A stretch of 64,000 bases of DNA, taken from assembly GCF_011057975.1 (NCBI RefSeq), contig NZ_CP049109.1, positions 620,001 through 684,000 of the forward strand, in the 5' to 3' direction. The notes beneath the pieces were generated by a model, which was not told the DNA's origin, searched no databases, and saw only the letters and a list, made by a program, of their open reading frames with translations. Below, piece after piece: positions 10,259 through 17,747 of the stretch (within the stretch, counting starts at the first letter, position 1; every line of letters begins with the position of its first letter). The position numbers and the translations under genes were made by a program. Origin of the DNA: Sphingosinithalassobacter tenebrarum (GTDB lineage: Bacteria; Pseudomonadota; Alphaproteobacteria; Sphingomonadales; Sphingomonadaceae).

Positions 10259-11230
10259 TCATGTTCGCTGATCCTCGGACATCATGCGTCGCGCGATGAA
10301 CGCGCAGACGATCAGCTGGATCTGGTGAAACATCATCAATGGCAGAATAACGGCGCCGACCTGCGCTGCGGGGAACAGCGCGCCTGCCATCGGTACGCCG
10401 GATGCGAGGCTCTTCTTCGAACCGCAAAAAAGCAGAACCACCGCATCTTCGCGTGACAGGCCAAGTCGGCGACCAGACCACCAGGTGATGGCGATGACCA
10501 GGGCAAGCAGGAGGCTGCAGGCGAGAAGAAGAAGCGCAAAATCGACGCCGGAGACGTGCAGCCACAGGCCTTCGATCACGGCGGCGCTGAAAGCGGTATA
10601 GACGACAAGCAGAATGGACCCGCGGTCGACGAGCGTAACCAGCTTCTTGTGACGTCCGACAAAGCCCCCGACCCACGGCCGCAGCAGATGGCCGAGCGCG
10701 AAGGGCAGGAGAAGCTGAAGCGCGATGGTGCGCAACGTACCGGCGGAAATCCCCACGTTTCCATCCGCGCCGGTCATCAGAAGCGTTACAAGCGCCGGCG
10801 TGATCACCATGCCGAGCAGGTTCGAGAAGGACGCGCTGCACACCGCGGCGGCGACATTGCCGCGCGCGATCGCGGTGAAGGCGATCGACGACTGTACCGT
10901 CGAGGGCAGCAGTGTCAGGAACAGGAGTCCCCGAGCCATCTCGGGAGAGAAGACGGGCAGCGCCGAAAGCCCGAGACCCAGAAGGGGGAAAAGGACGAAG
11001 GTGCTTGCGAGCACGGCGAGATGCAGCCGCAGGTTGCGGGCGCCCGCAACGATCGCCTCGCGTGAAAGCTTCGCGCCGTGCAGGAAGAAAAGCAGCACGA
11101 TACCGGCATCGGTAAGCCATGCGAACGCGTTTGCCGCCGTGCCGCGCGCGGGGAGGAAGGTGGCCACCAGCACCGTTCCCAGCAGCGCGAGAACGAACGG
11201 TTCGAAAATGGCGAGCAGACGGCGAAGCAT
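10259..11230 (-). CDS. Bile acid:sodium symporter-like (SBF, YfeH-type) transporter
   Basis: This is an inner membrane protein of 323 residues with about ten hydrophobic helices, matching the SBF-like family related to bile acid/Na+ symporters (YfeH type: EPFVLALLGTVLVATFLPARG at the N-terminus, LFFLHGAKLSREAIVAG next, LLFCGSKKSLASGVPMA near the C-terminus). Such proteins are thought to take up organic anions with sodium; the substrate here is unknown. The start chosen is the ATG at 11230, where family homology begins; a GTG at 11272 would add 14 residues. It follows the GlcG-like gene on the same strand and may import the compound this catabolic cluster degrades (inference). Confidence 0.8.
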   Translation of the reverse strand: MLRRLLAIFEPFVLALLGTVLVATFLPARGTAANAFAWLTDAGIVLLFFLHGAKLSREAIVAGARNLRLHLAVLASTFVLFPLLGLGLSALPVFSPEMARGLLFLTLLPSTVQSSIAFTAIARGNVAAAVCSASFSNLLGMVITPALVTLLMTGADGNVGISAGTLRTIALQLLLPFALGHLLRPWVGGFVGRHKKLVTLVDRGSILLVVYTAFSAAVIEGLWLHVSGVDFALLLLACSLLLALVIAITWWSGRRLGLSREDAVVLLFCGSKKSLASGVPMAGALFPAAQVGAVILPLMMFHQIQLIVCAFIARRMMSEDQRT

Positions 11231-11365
11231 ATGGCTGGGTCCAGGATCGAGGCGGACGGTTTCGGCAAGCACGGCCTCGAACGGGTGTTGCTTGGCGCAT
11301 CAGGAAGGTCGCCGGCCGGGCCTTGCCGGTTCGGCGCCTTTCCGACAGTTCGGCGGGGCGGACGC

Positions 11366-11788
11366 TCAGTCGAGCGCGGCAAGCCCTGCCTGTGCAACGA
11401 CCATGTCCTGTTCGTAGTGGCCGCCACTGACGCCGATCCCGCCGATTACGGCGCCGTCCAGGGTCAAGGTGTAGCCGCCCCCGAAAACCGTTAGACGCGG
11501 CGTTTTGATGATACCGTGCAGCAAAGGCGGATCGTCCTTGATGAACTCGAACCATGCATCGGTGGACATGCCGAAGGAAACGGCGGTGTAGGCCTTGTCC
11601 TGCGCGATTTCGACGCTCAGCATAGCCGCGCCGTCCATACGGGAAAACGCCTTGAGTACCCCGGATTCATCGACGATGGCGATGACCATCGGCGTGCCGA
11701 TTTCGGTCGCCTTGGCTTCCGCTGCACGAAGGACATCGGCTGCCAGCGCGGCGGAGATGGAGGACTTTGTGATCGTTTTGGCACTCAT
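11366..11788 (-). CDS. GlcG/HbpS family protein
   Basis: A 140-residue cytoplasmic protein of the GlcG/HbpS (DUF336) family, recognised by the pattern TPMVIAIVDESGVLKAFSRM in the first half and GGYTLTLDGAVIGGIGVSGG near the end. Members bind haem or small cofactors or sit as uncharacterised partners in catabolic operons. The ATG at 11788 has an AAGGGG ribosome binding site; an upstream start at 11857 lacks support. A HutC-type operator lies about 180 bases upstream, so the regulator at 12063-12806 probably controls this gene and the transporter after it (inference). Confidence 0.82.
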   Translation of the reverse strand: MSAKTITKSSISAALAADVLRAAEAKATEIGTPMVIAIVDESGVLKAFSRMDGAAMLSVEIAQDKAYTAVSFGMSTDAWFEFIKDDPPLLHGIIKTPRLTVFGGGYTLTLDGAVIGGIGVSGGHYEQDMVVAQAGLAALD

Positions 11789-11970
11789 GGCTATCGCGTT
11801 CCCCTTCGAGGTGCATCGCTCGGCGCCGAACAGGGCCCCGGATCGGTTCGGGGGCATGGCGACGCTACGGCCTTGCGGACTCCCGGGCGGGGCGGAGAGT
11901 CGGGCGGAGGGCGCGGCCTTCCGATCCCCGCTCGGGTTCGGACAAACGCTGTTTAGCCGTTTCCATGTAA

Positions 11971-11982
11971 ATGTCTATACAT
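11971..11982. promoter_or_regulatory. Candidate GntR/HutC-type operator
   Basis: The 12-mer ATGTCTATACAT sits in the AT-richest part of the gap between the regulator gene and the GlcG-like gene. Its core fits the GTNTANAC consensus of HutC-subfamily GntR repressors. The adjacent gene at 12063-12806 encodes exactly this kind of regulator, which makes autogenous or cluster control likely. No binding has been shown; a single 8-base consensus match could occur by chance. Confidence 0.55.
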
Positions 11983-12062
11983 AATTCATGGGCGACACGA
12001 GAAGATTCGCCCCGCTTTCGGCACGCGGCCACAGCGAAGCCCCGTGGCTGTTACGCGGCCGC

Positions 12063-12806
12063 TCAGTGCTGGCGTTCGTAACGAACGAAACGCCGCCGGG
12101 CATCGTCGTCCTGGAAGCGCGCGAACAGATCGTAGCGTGCTCCGTCGAACACCTGGCGCAGACGGGTGATCGGATCATCACCGCGCCAGGTTCGCCGCTC
12201 GAGCGAGAGGCAGGGAACGCCTTCCGTCAGTCCGAGCGTTTCGGCGGTGTCCCGATCGGCGCCGATCGCGGAAATTCGCGTTTCCACGCCCGTCCAGGGC
12301 ACATGTTCGAGAAGCCATCCGCTGAGCGGCTGCTCTTCCAGCGCGACATCGGCCACTTCGGGAACCGATGCCAGGCTGATCACGCGAAATTCGAAGGCGA
12401 GCGGCTTTTCGTCCGAATAGTGTATACCCTTGACTTCGAGCAGCTTTTCGCCGCGCGCCAGATCCTGCTCGATCGCGTCATTGCGTTTGGGCTTTCGGAT
12501 ACGACGCGAGATCAATTCCCATCGATAGGCCTGTTCGCGTGCGATGATCTCGCTTTCCAGGTCTGGAATATCGAGGATGAGCGAATGCACGCGCGGCTTG
12601 GCAACGAAGGTGCCGAAGCGTTTGCGCCGCTCGACCAGGCCCGCCGCCGCCAGAGCGGAAATGGCCTTGTTCACCGTCATGCGCGCGCAGCCATACATGC
12701 GCATCAGTTCATGTTCGATCGGGATATGGTCGCCAGGAAGGAGTTCGCCAGATAGAATCTTCCTCTCGATGTCCGTCCTGATTTGCTCATGCAGGGAGAG
12801 GGGCAA
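12063..12806 (-). CDS. GntR-family (HutC/UTRA) transcriptional regulator
   Basis: A 247-residue repressor-type protein: an N-terminal winged helix (residues about 1-70; LHEQIRTDIERKILSGELLP, MTVNKAISALAAAGLVERRK) and a C-terminal UTRA ligand-binding domain (GVPCLSLERRTWRGDDPITR). UTRA domains bind small carboxylate or sugar effectors. The start is a TTG at 12806, preceded by GGAAAGG; a later start would remove the first helix. It sits between the catabolic genes (HMG-CoA lyase, amidase) and the GlcG/transporter pair, all on the minus strand, and most likely regulates this cluster. Confidence 0.9.
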   Translation of the reverse strand: MPLSLHEQIRTDIERKILSGELLPGDHIPIEHELMRMYGCARMTVNKAISALAAAGLVERRKRFGTFVAKPRVHSLILDIPDLESEIIAREQAYRWELISRRIRKPKRNDAIEQDLARGEKLLEVKGIHYSDEKPLAFEFRVISLASVPEVADVALEEQPLSGWLLEHVPWTGVETRISAIGADRDTAETLGLTEGVPCLSLERRTWRGDDPITRLRQVFDGARYDLFARFQDDDARRRFVRYERQH

Positions 12807-13024
12807 GCCGCAAGCCTTTCCGGTTGTCTTGGATTTCGCAAGGGGTGAACATGCTTACCTGCCTTCTGCTTGGCGGCTTCGCAAGAAGTATCACCCCTTT
12901 GTCTTGAACCGGTCGCGTCGACGGGGCCGGGTAGGACGGAAACCTCCACAGGGTCCCGGGGCAGCATGCGGGCTCTGGTCCTGTCGCGCGTCGCAAGGCT
13001 TGGCGAACCGGTCTCCTGAGTCGT

Positions 13025-13933
13025 TCAGCCGGCTGGCGGAAATCGGCCCGCGCGCGTGACCGAGGCACTTGGTGTCTTGCCCAGCAGCCCGGAAATCCAA
13101 TTGCCGATTCCGATCAGCGCATCGAGATCGAGTCCGGTGGAGAAACCGGCGCGTTCGAGCATGTAGACGAGATCCTCGGTGCCGACATTGCCGGTGGCGT
13201 TCGGAGCGAACGGACAGCCGCCCAGACCGCCCACGGCTGCGTCCAGCACGTCGATACCGGCTTCGACGCTGGCGAAGACATTGGCGAGCCCCGTATTGCG
13301 CGTGTCGTGGAAATGCATTTGAAGCGGCGTCGATGGTGCGACCTCGCGCGCAGCCTCCACACGCGCCTGGACGGTCCACGGATCGGCCATCCCGATCGTG
13401 TCGGCCAGGACGATTTCGTCGATTTCCACCGCCGCCGCCGCCGCGACGATATCGCGCATGCGTTCGGCCGGTACTTCGCCTTCGAAGGGGCAGCCGAACG
13501 CGACCGAGACAGTGACGCTGACCCTGAGCGCGTCTTTGCCGGGGCGTTTGGCCATCATTGCTTGCATGGCGGCGATCTGTTCGCCGACGCCGGCCCCCTG
13601 ATTGCGGATGCCGAAGCTGTCGCTCGCGCAGATCACGATATTCGCCTCGTCGCAGTTCGTCTGCAGGCACCGATCGAAGCCGCGCTCATTGAGCACCAGG
13701 CCTATGCGCGACCTTCCGGGGGCACGGGGCAGCGCTGCTGCGATGTCCTTCGCGCCCGCCATCTGCGGAACGCGTCTGGGATTGACGAAGGAGACCGTCT
13801 CCATGCGCCGTACCCCGGCCGCTTCCAGCCGATGGATCAGCTCAAGCTTCTGTTCGGTTTCGAGTGCGATTTTCTCGTTCTGCAGCCCGTCGCGCGGGCC
13901 GACTTCCACAATTTCGATGGCGCGGCGCATCAT
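13025..13933 (-). CDS. Hydroxymethylglutaryl-CoA lyase family protein
   Basis: A 302-residue TIM-barrel enzyme of the HMGL-like/DRE-metallolyase group, which splits 3-hydroxy-3-methylglutaryl-CoA (or a related hydroxyacyl-CoA) into acetyl-CoA and a ketone body. Signature stretches are EIVEVGPRDGLQNEK with the catalytic Arg-Asp, METVSFVNPRRVPQM, LQMHFHDTRNTGLAN carrying the metal-binding HxH, and AVGGLGGCPFAPNATGN with the active-site loop Cys. The start is one of two adjacent ATG codons (13933/13930) after GGAG. Together with the CoA-transferase remnant at 15151 it suggests acyl-CoA activation followed by cleavage; the true substrate could differ from HMG-CoA. Confidence 0.88.
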   Translation of the reverse strand: MMRRAIEIVEVGPRDGLQNEKIALETEQKLELIHRLEAAGVRRMETVSFVNPRRVPQMAGAKDIAAALPRAPGRSRIGLVLNERGFDRCLQTNCDEANIVICASDSFGIRNQGAGVGEQIAAMQAMMAKRPGKDALRVSVTVSVAFGCPFEGEVPAERMRDIVAAAAAVEIDEIVLADTIGMADPWTVQARVEAAREVAPSTPLQMHFHDTRNTGLANVFASVEAGIDVLDAAVGGLGGCPFAPNATGNVGTEDLVYMLERAGFSTGLDLDALIGIGNWISGLLGKTPSASVTRAGRFPPAG

Positions 13934-13985
13934 CCGGTCTCCGACACAAAGCGCATTTCCCGGACAGCGTCGGTCGCCGCGATCT

Positions 13986-14969
13986 TCACGGCGCCGTCGC
14001 GCCGCTACCGAACACGAATTCGGTGTCGGAAACGCCGGGAAGAAGGTGCCTCGGCAGGGCGGCGTGAACCCCCTTATTGCCGTCCACGATCTGCGTGATG
14101 CGCAGGTTGCAGGCGAGGCTGCACAGGGCATAGGCCTCGTTCGGCGTAATCGGATGGCACGCCACGATGGCGTCGATCATCGTGTCGAGCGCCTTTGTCG
14201 CGGCGACATCGAGATCGGGACAGAATGCCATTGTGATGAAGTCGTCGGCCGTGGTCGCGCGCGGCAGCGCGAGTGACCGATGCTTATGCAGGATCAGCGT
14301 CATCCGCCCTTCGAGCGCGGTTTCCAGCGCGGTGAGGTTGACTTCGCCATCGCCCTGACAGGCATGTCCGTCGCCGACCGAAAACAGCGCGCCTTCGGTG
14401 AAGACCGGCAGAAACAGGCGCGACCCGGGCACCAGGTCGCGATTGTCGATATTGCCGCCATATTCGCGCGGCTGGATGGTTGAGACACGGCCATATGCCG
14501 CGTCAGGGGCGACTGCCATGACTCCGAAGAACGGACGCAGCGGCAAGCGAGTGCCCCAGGGGCAGTGCCCGGTTTCGGTCTCGGGATCGAGGTCGATATG
14601 GTAGAGCTGGCGATCGGGAAACCGCTCGGGCAGGGCGCCGAGCAACGGCTTGGTATAGTTATATCCCCAGCGCTGGATCAGTGCGATATCCTCGATCCGT
14701 ACTTCCAGGCTGTCGCCGGGCTGCGCACCCTCGACCGCGATGGGACCGGTCAGGATGTGCGGTCCCATTTCGGGCGAGACGGCATCCAGCACGGCGCGAT
14801 GCCGATCGAGAACGGGAAGATCCGAACGGGTCGGCAGTTCCGCGCGCGATCCCGAGATGGTCGAAACGGTGACGCTGTCGCCAGAACGGACCGTCGCGAC
14901 CGGGCGCAGACTAGCGTCCAGATATCCCCAGTCGATCGTGTCGGGCGCGGGATCGAGGCGATGATCCAC
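13986..14969 (-). CDS. Acetamidase/formamidase family hydrolase
   Basis: A 327-residue cytoplasmic amidohydrolase of the FmdA/AmdA family, which cleaves short amides such as formamide or acetamide to ammonia and the acid. Recognisable segments are LTGPIAVEGAQPGDSLEV, PFFGVMAVAPDAAYGRVSTI, REYGGNIDNRDLVPGSRLFL and FSVGDGHACQGDGEVNLTAL, which are hallmarks of the family. The start is GTG at 14969, five bases after the stop of the deacetylase remnant, with GAGG just upstream, so the two once formed an operon. The HMG-CoA lyase gene follows after 52 bases. Confidence 0.9.
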   Translation of the reverse strand: MDHRLDPAPDTIDWGYLDASLRPVATVRSGDSVTVSTISGSRAELPTRSDLPVLDRHRAVLDAVSPEMGPHILTGPIAVEGAQPGDSLEVRIEDIALIQRWGYNYTKPLLGALPERFPDRQLYHIDLDPETETGHCPWGTRLPLRPFFGVMAVAPDAAYGRVSTIQPREYGGNIDNRDLVPGSRLFLPVFTEGALFSVGDGHACQGDGEVNLTALETALEGRMTLILHKHRSLALPRATTADDFITMAFCPDLDVAATKALDTMIDAIVACHPITPNEAYALCSLACNLRITQIVDGNKGVHAALPRHLLPGVSDTEFVFGSGATAP

Positions 14970-14974
14970 GGGCC

Positions 14975-15148
14975 TCAGTCCTTTTCCGGCGGAAAGGTGT
15001 CGAGCCAGTGGCGGGCGACATCGATGCCGCGACAGAACCAGACGCCTTCGAATCCGCGCATATATTCGAGAAGGCTGATCAGGCCCAGCGCGCGGCCTGG
15101 GCGACCGATCAGCCGGTCATGCAGGCCGATCGACAGCAGTTTCGGCGC
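14975..15148 (-). pseudogene. C-terminal remnant of a polysaccharide deacetylase-family gene
   Basis: Only the last ~58 codons of a polysaccharide deacetylase-type (PuuE/allantoinase-like) enzyme remain. The C-terminal pattern is clear: KLLSIGLHDRLIGRPGRA, then GVWFCRGIDVARHW close to the end. Family members have about 290-320 residues; the whole catalytic N-terminal part is missing. Upstream codons up to 15217 remain open but show no family similarity. Homology stops at about 15148, where the CoA-transferase remnant on the other strand begins, so a deletion has joined two genes. Confidence 0.78.
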
Positions 15149-15150
15149 GC

Positions 15151-15813
15151 CTCGGAGCGCTCGCGGCCCTGCAGCATCGGCACCGGACCGGCCGCGGGCA
15201 GATCGTGGATTCCTCATTGTACGAGGCGGTTCTGCAGGTCATGGAGAGCCTCGTCATCGACTATTCGGTCTCTGGCCATGTGCGCGAGCGGACCGGGGCG
15301 ATCCTTCCCGGAATCGCGCCGTCCAATGTGTATCGCTGTCGCGACGGCGACTATCTGATCGGCGCGAATCAGGACACCGTCTTTGTGCGGCTGTGCAGCG
15401 CCATCGGCCAGCCGGACCTTGCCGACGATCCCCGCTTCGCAGATCACGCCAGCCGCGGCCGCCATCAGCGGATGCTCGACGAGATCATCGAGTGCTGGAC
15501 CTCGGCGCGCAGCATCGTCGAGGTCGAGGCCGCGATGATTGCGCACGCGATCCCCGCCGGACGCGTCTATCGCGCACCCGACATGGTGGCCGATCCGCAC
15601 TTCCAGGCGCGCAAGTCACTTCTGGATATCGACCATCCGCGGCTGGGGCCGATCAAGATGCAGAATGCCTTTCCCTTCCTGTCGGAGACACCCGGAAGCG
15701 TGCGTCGACTGGCGCCCGCCACGCCCGGCGTGGACAATTGGGAAGTGCTTCACGAAGTGCTCGGCCTGAGCGAGGCCGACTATCGCCGTCTCGTCGCGAA
15801 CGGAACCGTCTAA
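15151..15813 (+). pseudogene. C-terminal remnant of a CaiB/BaiF (family III) CoA-transferase
   Basis: The frame encodes the C-terminal half of a family III CoA-transferase, a class that moves CoA between carboxylic acids. Similarity begins at about 15151 (GALAALQHRHRTGRGQIVD) and continues through SLYEAVLQVMESL, DYLIGANQDTVFVRLC and the C-terminal HPRLGPIKMQNAFPF. Intact members have about 380-400 residues; roughly 180 N-terminal residues, including the catalytic Asp region, are missing. A GTG at 15205 could start a 202-residue product, but it would lack the active site. The break abuts the deacetylase remnant. Confidence 0.78.
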
Positions 15814-15831
15814 GCTTCCACGCAGGTCACT

Positions 15832-15942
15832 GGCGCCGTTTCGCCGCGCGCGCGCCAGCGCGTCGGGCACCTCCAGACCCGTCTGCCATATTTCGACTTT
15901 CTTCTGCAGAAGAATGCCGAACTGCTCCCATGACGACGACAT
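15832..15942 (-). pseudogene. Possible 5' fragment of an unidentified gene
   Basis: About 37 codons from an ATG at 15942 (MSSSWEQFGILLQKK...) have coding-like codon use with G/C at most third positions and a plausible amphipathic protein start. The open frame continues opposite the end of the CoA-transferase remnant but loses its coding look there. I do not recognise the family. It may be a third truncated gene of this decaying region, or simply a chance open frame. Confidence 0.3.
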
Positions 15943-15978
15943 GGCTTCGGCTAGCCATCCAGAAACGTCACGGTCCCT

Positions 15979-16092
15979 TCAAGCAGCGAACCGATGGGCC
16001 GGCAGGAAATGGCGGAGAGTTCGGGACGAAGTTCGAACTCGGAGCCAACAGCCTCAAGCAGCGAAGCGGTAGGCCATCATAAAATGGCGGAG
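15979..16092. repeat. Direct repeat including the tRNA-Ser 3' end
   Basis: Two 39-base copies, at 15979-16017 and 16054-16092, are identical at 32 positions with a 75-base period. Each begins TCAAGCAGCGAA and ends AAATGGCGGAG; the second copy's end is the 3' acceptor end of the tRNA-Ser gene. A duplicated tRNA 3' end downstream of the tRNA is what remains when mobile elements integrate and decay (inference). Confidence 0.7.
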
Positions 16093-16175
16093 CGGGAGGG
16101 ATTCGAACCCTCGATACGGTTTTGCCGTATACTCACTTTCCAGGCGAGCGCCTTCGACCACTCGGCCACCGCTCC
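16085..16175 (-). tRNA. tRNA-Ser (anticodon GGA)
   Basis: The minus strand folds as a 91-base class II tRNA with encoded CCA. The acceptor stem is GGAGCGG/CCGCTCC with discriminator G. The D arm is GCCGAGTGGTCGAAGGC. The anticodon stem CTCGC/GTGAG closes the loop CTGGAAA, giving GGA at positions 34-36. There is a long variable arm (TACGG/CCGTA) and a T arm GAGGG-TTCGAAT-CCCTC. It reads the serine codons UCC and UCU. Its 3' end faces the accessory cluster to the left. Confidence 0.97.
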
Positions 16176-16269
16176 GCATGCGCTGGAAGGCCGATGCACC
16201 TAGAAGCTGGCGCGTGCCAACGCAAGCTGCGCAGTTGCACGGAGGCCGGGGGCGTGTCAGTTTCCGCTC

Positions 16270-17130
16270 ATGATCAGATCCGCTCTAGCGCTCGGTGCGC
16301 TTGCCTTGGCCGCTGCCGCCTCTCCCGCGACGGCGCAGACTGACTCGACAGAGGCAATTGCGTCCGACTGGCACGATATCCCCGATGACGAGATCATGGT
16401 GATCACGCTGCGCGGCGGGGACCAGATTTTCATCCGCCTCGCCAGCCGATTCGCGCCCGGCCATGTCGGCAATATCGAAAAGCTGATCGCCGCGCATTGG
16501 TGGGACGGCGAAACCATCTATCGCGTTCAGGAAAACTGGGTCGCGCAATGGGGCGACGTGACCGAGGAAAAGCCGCTGCCGCCCGAGATATTGCAGCGTC
16601 CCCCGGCCGAATTCGAGATCGGAACCTTCGATCCTGCGCAGATCCTGCCGGTCGGCGACGCCTATTCGAGCGCGGCGGGCGTTACTGCCGATGGCTGGCC
16701 GATCGCGACCGACGGTCAGGCGGCGTGGCTCACCCATTGCTATGGTTCGGTCGGCGTGGCGCGCAATGCCTTGCCCGACACCGGGACCGGCAGCGAGCTT
16801 TTCACGCCGATCGGCCAGTCGGCGCGGCGGCTCGATCGCAACTATACGGTCGTCGGCCGGGTCGTGGCGGGGATGGAGCATTTCTCCTCGCTACCGCGCA
16901 GCGACGCGCCGATGGGCGTCTATGCGACCGCGGGCGAGCGGGCGCAGATCGCGTCGGTGCGGCTGGCGAGCCAGCTACCTGCGGACGAACGGCCGCGCTT
17001 TCAGTATCGCGCGACCGACAATTCGCGCTACGCCGCGATGATCGAGAAGAAGCTGCATCCCGACGCGCCGATGGTCGCGACCGGGCTTGAAGTGTGCGAC
17101 TTGGGACCCGGCGTCCGGCGCAAGCCCTGA
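16270..17130 (+). CDS. Exported cyclophilin-type peptidyl-prolyl isomerase
   Basis: A 286-residue protein with an N-terminal signal peptide (ALALGALALAAAASPATAQ, cleavage after about residue 22) and a cyclophilin-like domain that would catalyse Xaa-Pro isomerisation during folding in the periplasm. Seen are IRLASRFAPGHVGNIEKLI, ETIYRVQENWVAQWGD (the cyclophilin F-x-R-V pattern) and NYTVVGRVVAGMEHFSSL. The family's usual GTNGSQFFI segment is replaced by a diverged stretch (NALPDTGTGSELFTPIGQS), so activity may be altered. It has its own promoter region after the tRNA gene and converges on the Mla operon. Confidence 0.85.
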   Translation: MIRSALALGALALAAAASPATAQTDSTEAIASDWHDIPDDEIMVITLRGGDQIFIRLASRFAPGHVGNIEKLIAAHWWDGETIYRVQENWVAQWGDVTEEKPLPPEILQRPPAEFEIGTFDPAQILPVGDAYSSAAGVTADGWPIATDGQAAWLTHCYGSVGVARNALPDTGTGSELFTPIGQSARRLDRNYTVVGRVVAGMEHFSSLPRSDAPMGVYATAGERAQIASVRLASQLPADERPRFQYRATDNSRYAAMIEKKLHPDAPMVATGLEVCDLGPGVRRKP

Positions 17131-17158
17131 AGCCGGGTCTGAGCCGCCGGCCCTCGCG

Positions 17159-17740
17159 CTATTCGCCGATCCAGTCGGCGACGTCCGAAGCGACCTGATT
17201 GGCGGCCTGGTTGAGCGCGCTGCCCACGGCGTCGCGCTCGATCGCCGTCACCGGCACGCTGGCCGTGAAGCGGCGACGTTCGAACGTCGTGCTGCCTTCG
17301 CGCATCAGCGACGCGTCATAGACGACGCGCGCCTCGTTCGCGCGCGCGTCAATTCCGAAGGCGCGCAAGGCTCCCGACAGATTCGCGCCGGGGCGGCCGA
17401 TCGCTTGTCGCTCCCCGATGATGACGCGCCCCGTTCGCGCGGCGATCGTGTCGCCGAGCAGGCGGGCGAACATCGACGCGGGCTGTTCGACCCATTGCGC
17501 GTCCTTGACGTAGGCGATGCTTGTGTCGGTCGCCTGGACCGGCACGCGAACGGTAGCCAGTTCCTGAGGCACTTCCGGGGTGCGGATCGTGACAGCGCGC
17601 GCATCGCCCGAATCGACTGTCTCGCCGGCTTCGAGGTTCAGCGCCGGGCTGAGCGTCATCAGCGCGGAAGGCGGCTCGGAGCCGAAATTGATGCATGCCG
17701 TCAGCGGAAGCAGCGCGGCGACGATGGCGATCTTCTTCAT
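17159..17740 (-). CDS. ABC-type transport auxiliary lipoprotein (PqiC/MlaB-partner like)
   Basis: A 193-residue predicted lipoprotein: signal peptide MKKIAIVAALLPLTAC with a lipobox ending at Cys16, then an ABC_trans_aux-type domain (VTIRTPEVPQELATVRVPVQ, VEQPASMFARLLGDTIAART, ASLMREGSTTFERRRF). Such lipoproteins partner MCE-family lipid transporters in the periplasm. The ATG at 17740 starts 7 bases after the MlaD stop, with GAGG upstream; the longer frame from 17764 would spoil the signal peptide. It is the last gene of the Mla-type operon. Confidence 0.85.
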   Translation of the reverse strand: MKKIAIVAALLPLTACINFGSEPPSALMTLSPALNLEAGETVDSGDARAVTIRTPEVPQELATVRVPVQATDTSIAYVKDAQWVEQPASMFARLLGDTIAARTGRVIIGERQAIGRPGANLSGALRAFGIDARANEARVVYDASLMREGSTTFERRRFTASVPVTAIERDAVGSALNQAANQVASDVADWIGE

Positions 17741-17747
17741 ATCGGCC

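Noticed and set aside
12787..13068. Open frames in the gap between the GntR and HMG-CoA lyase genes
   Set aside because: Arg/Pro-rich translation, no ribosome binding site and no recognisable similarity; treated as a non-coding gap of about 220 bases.
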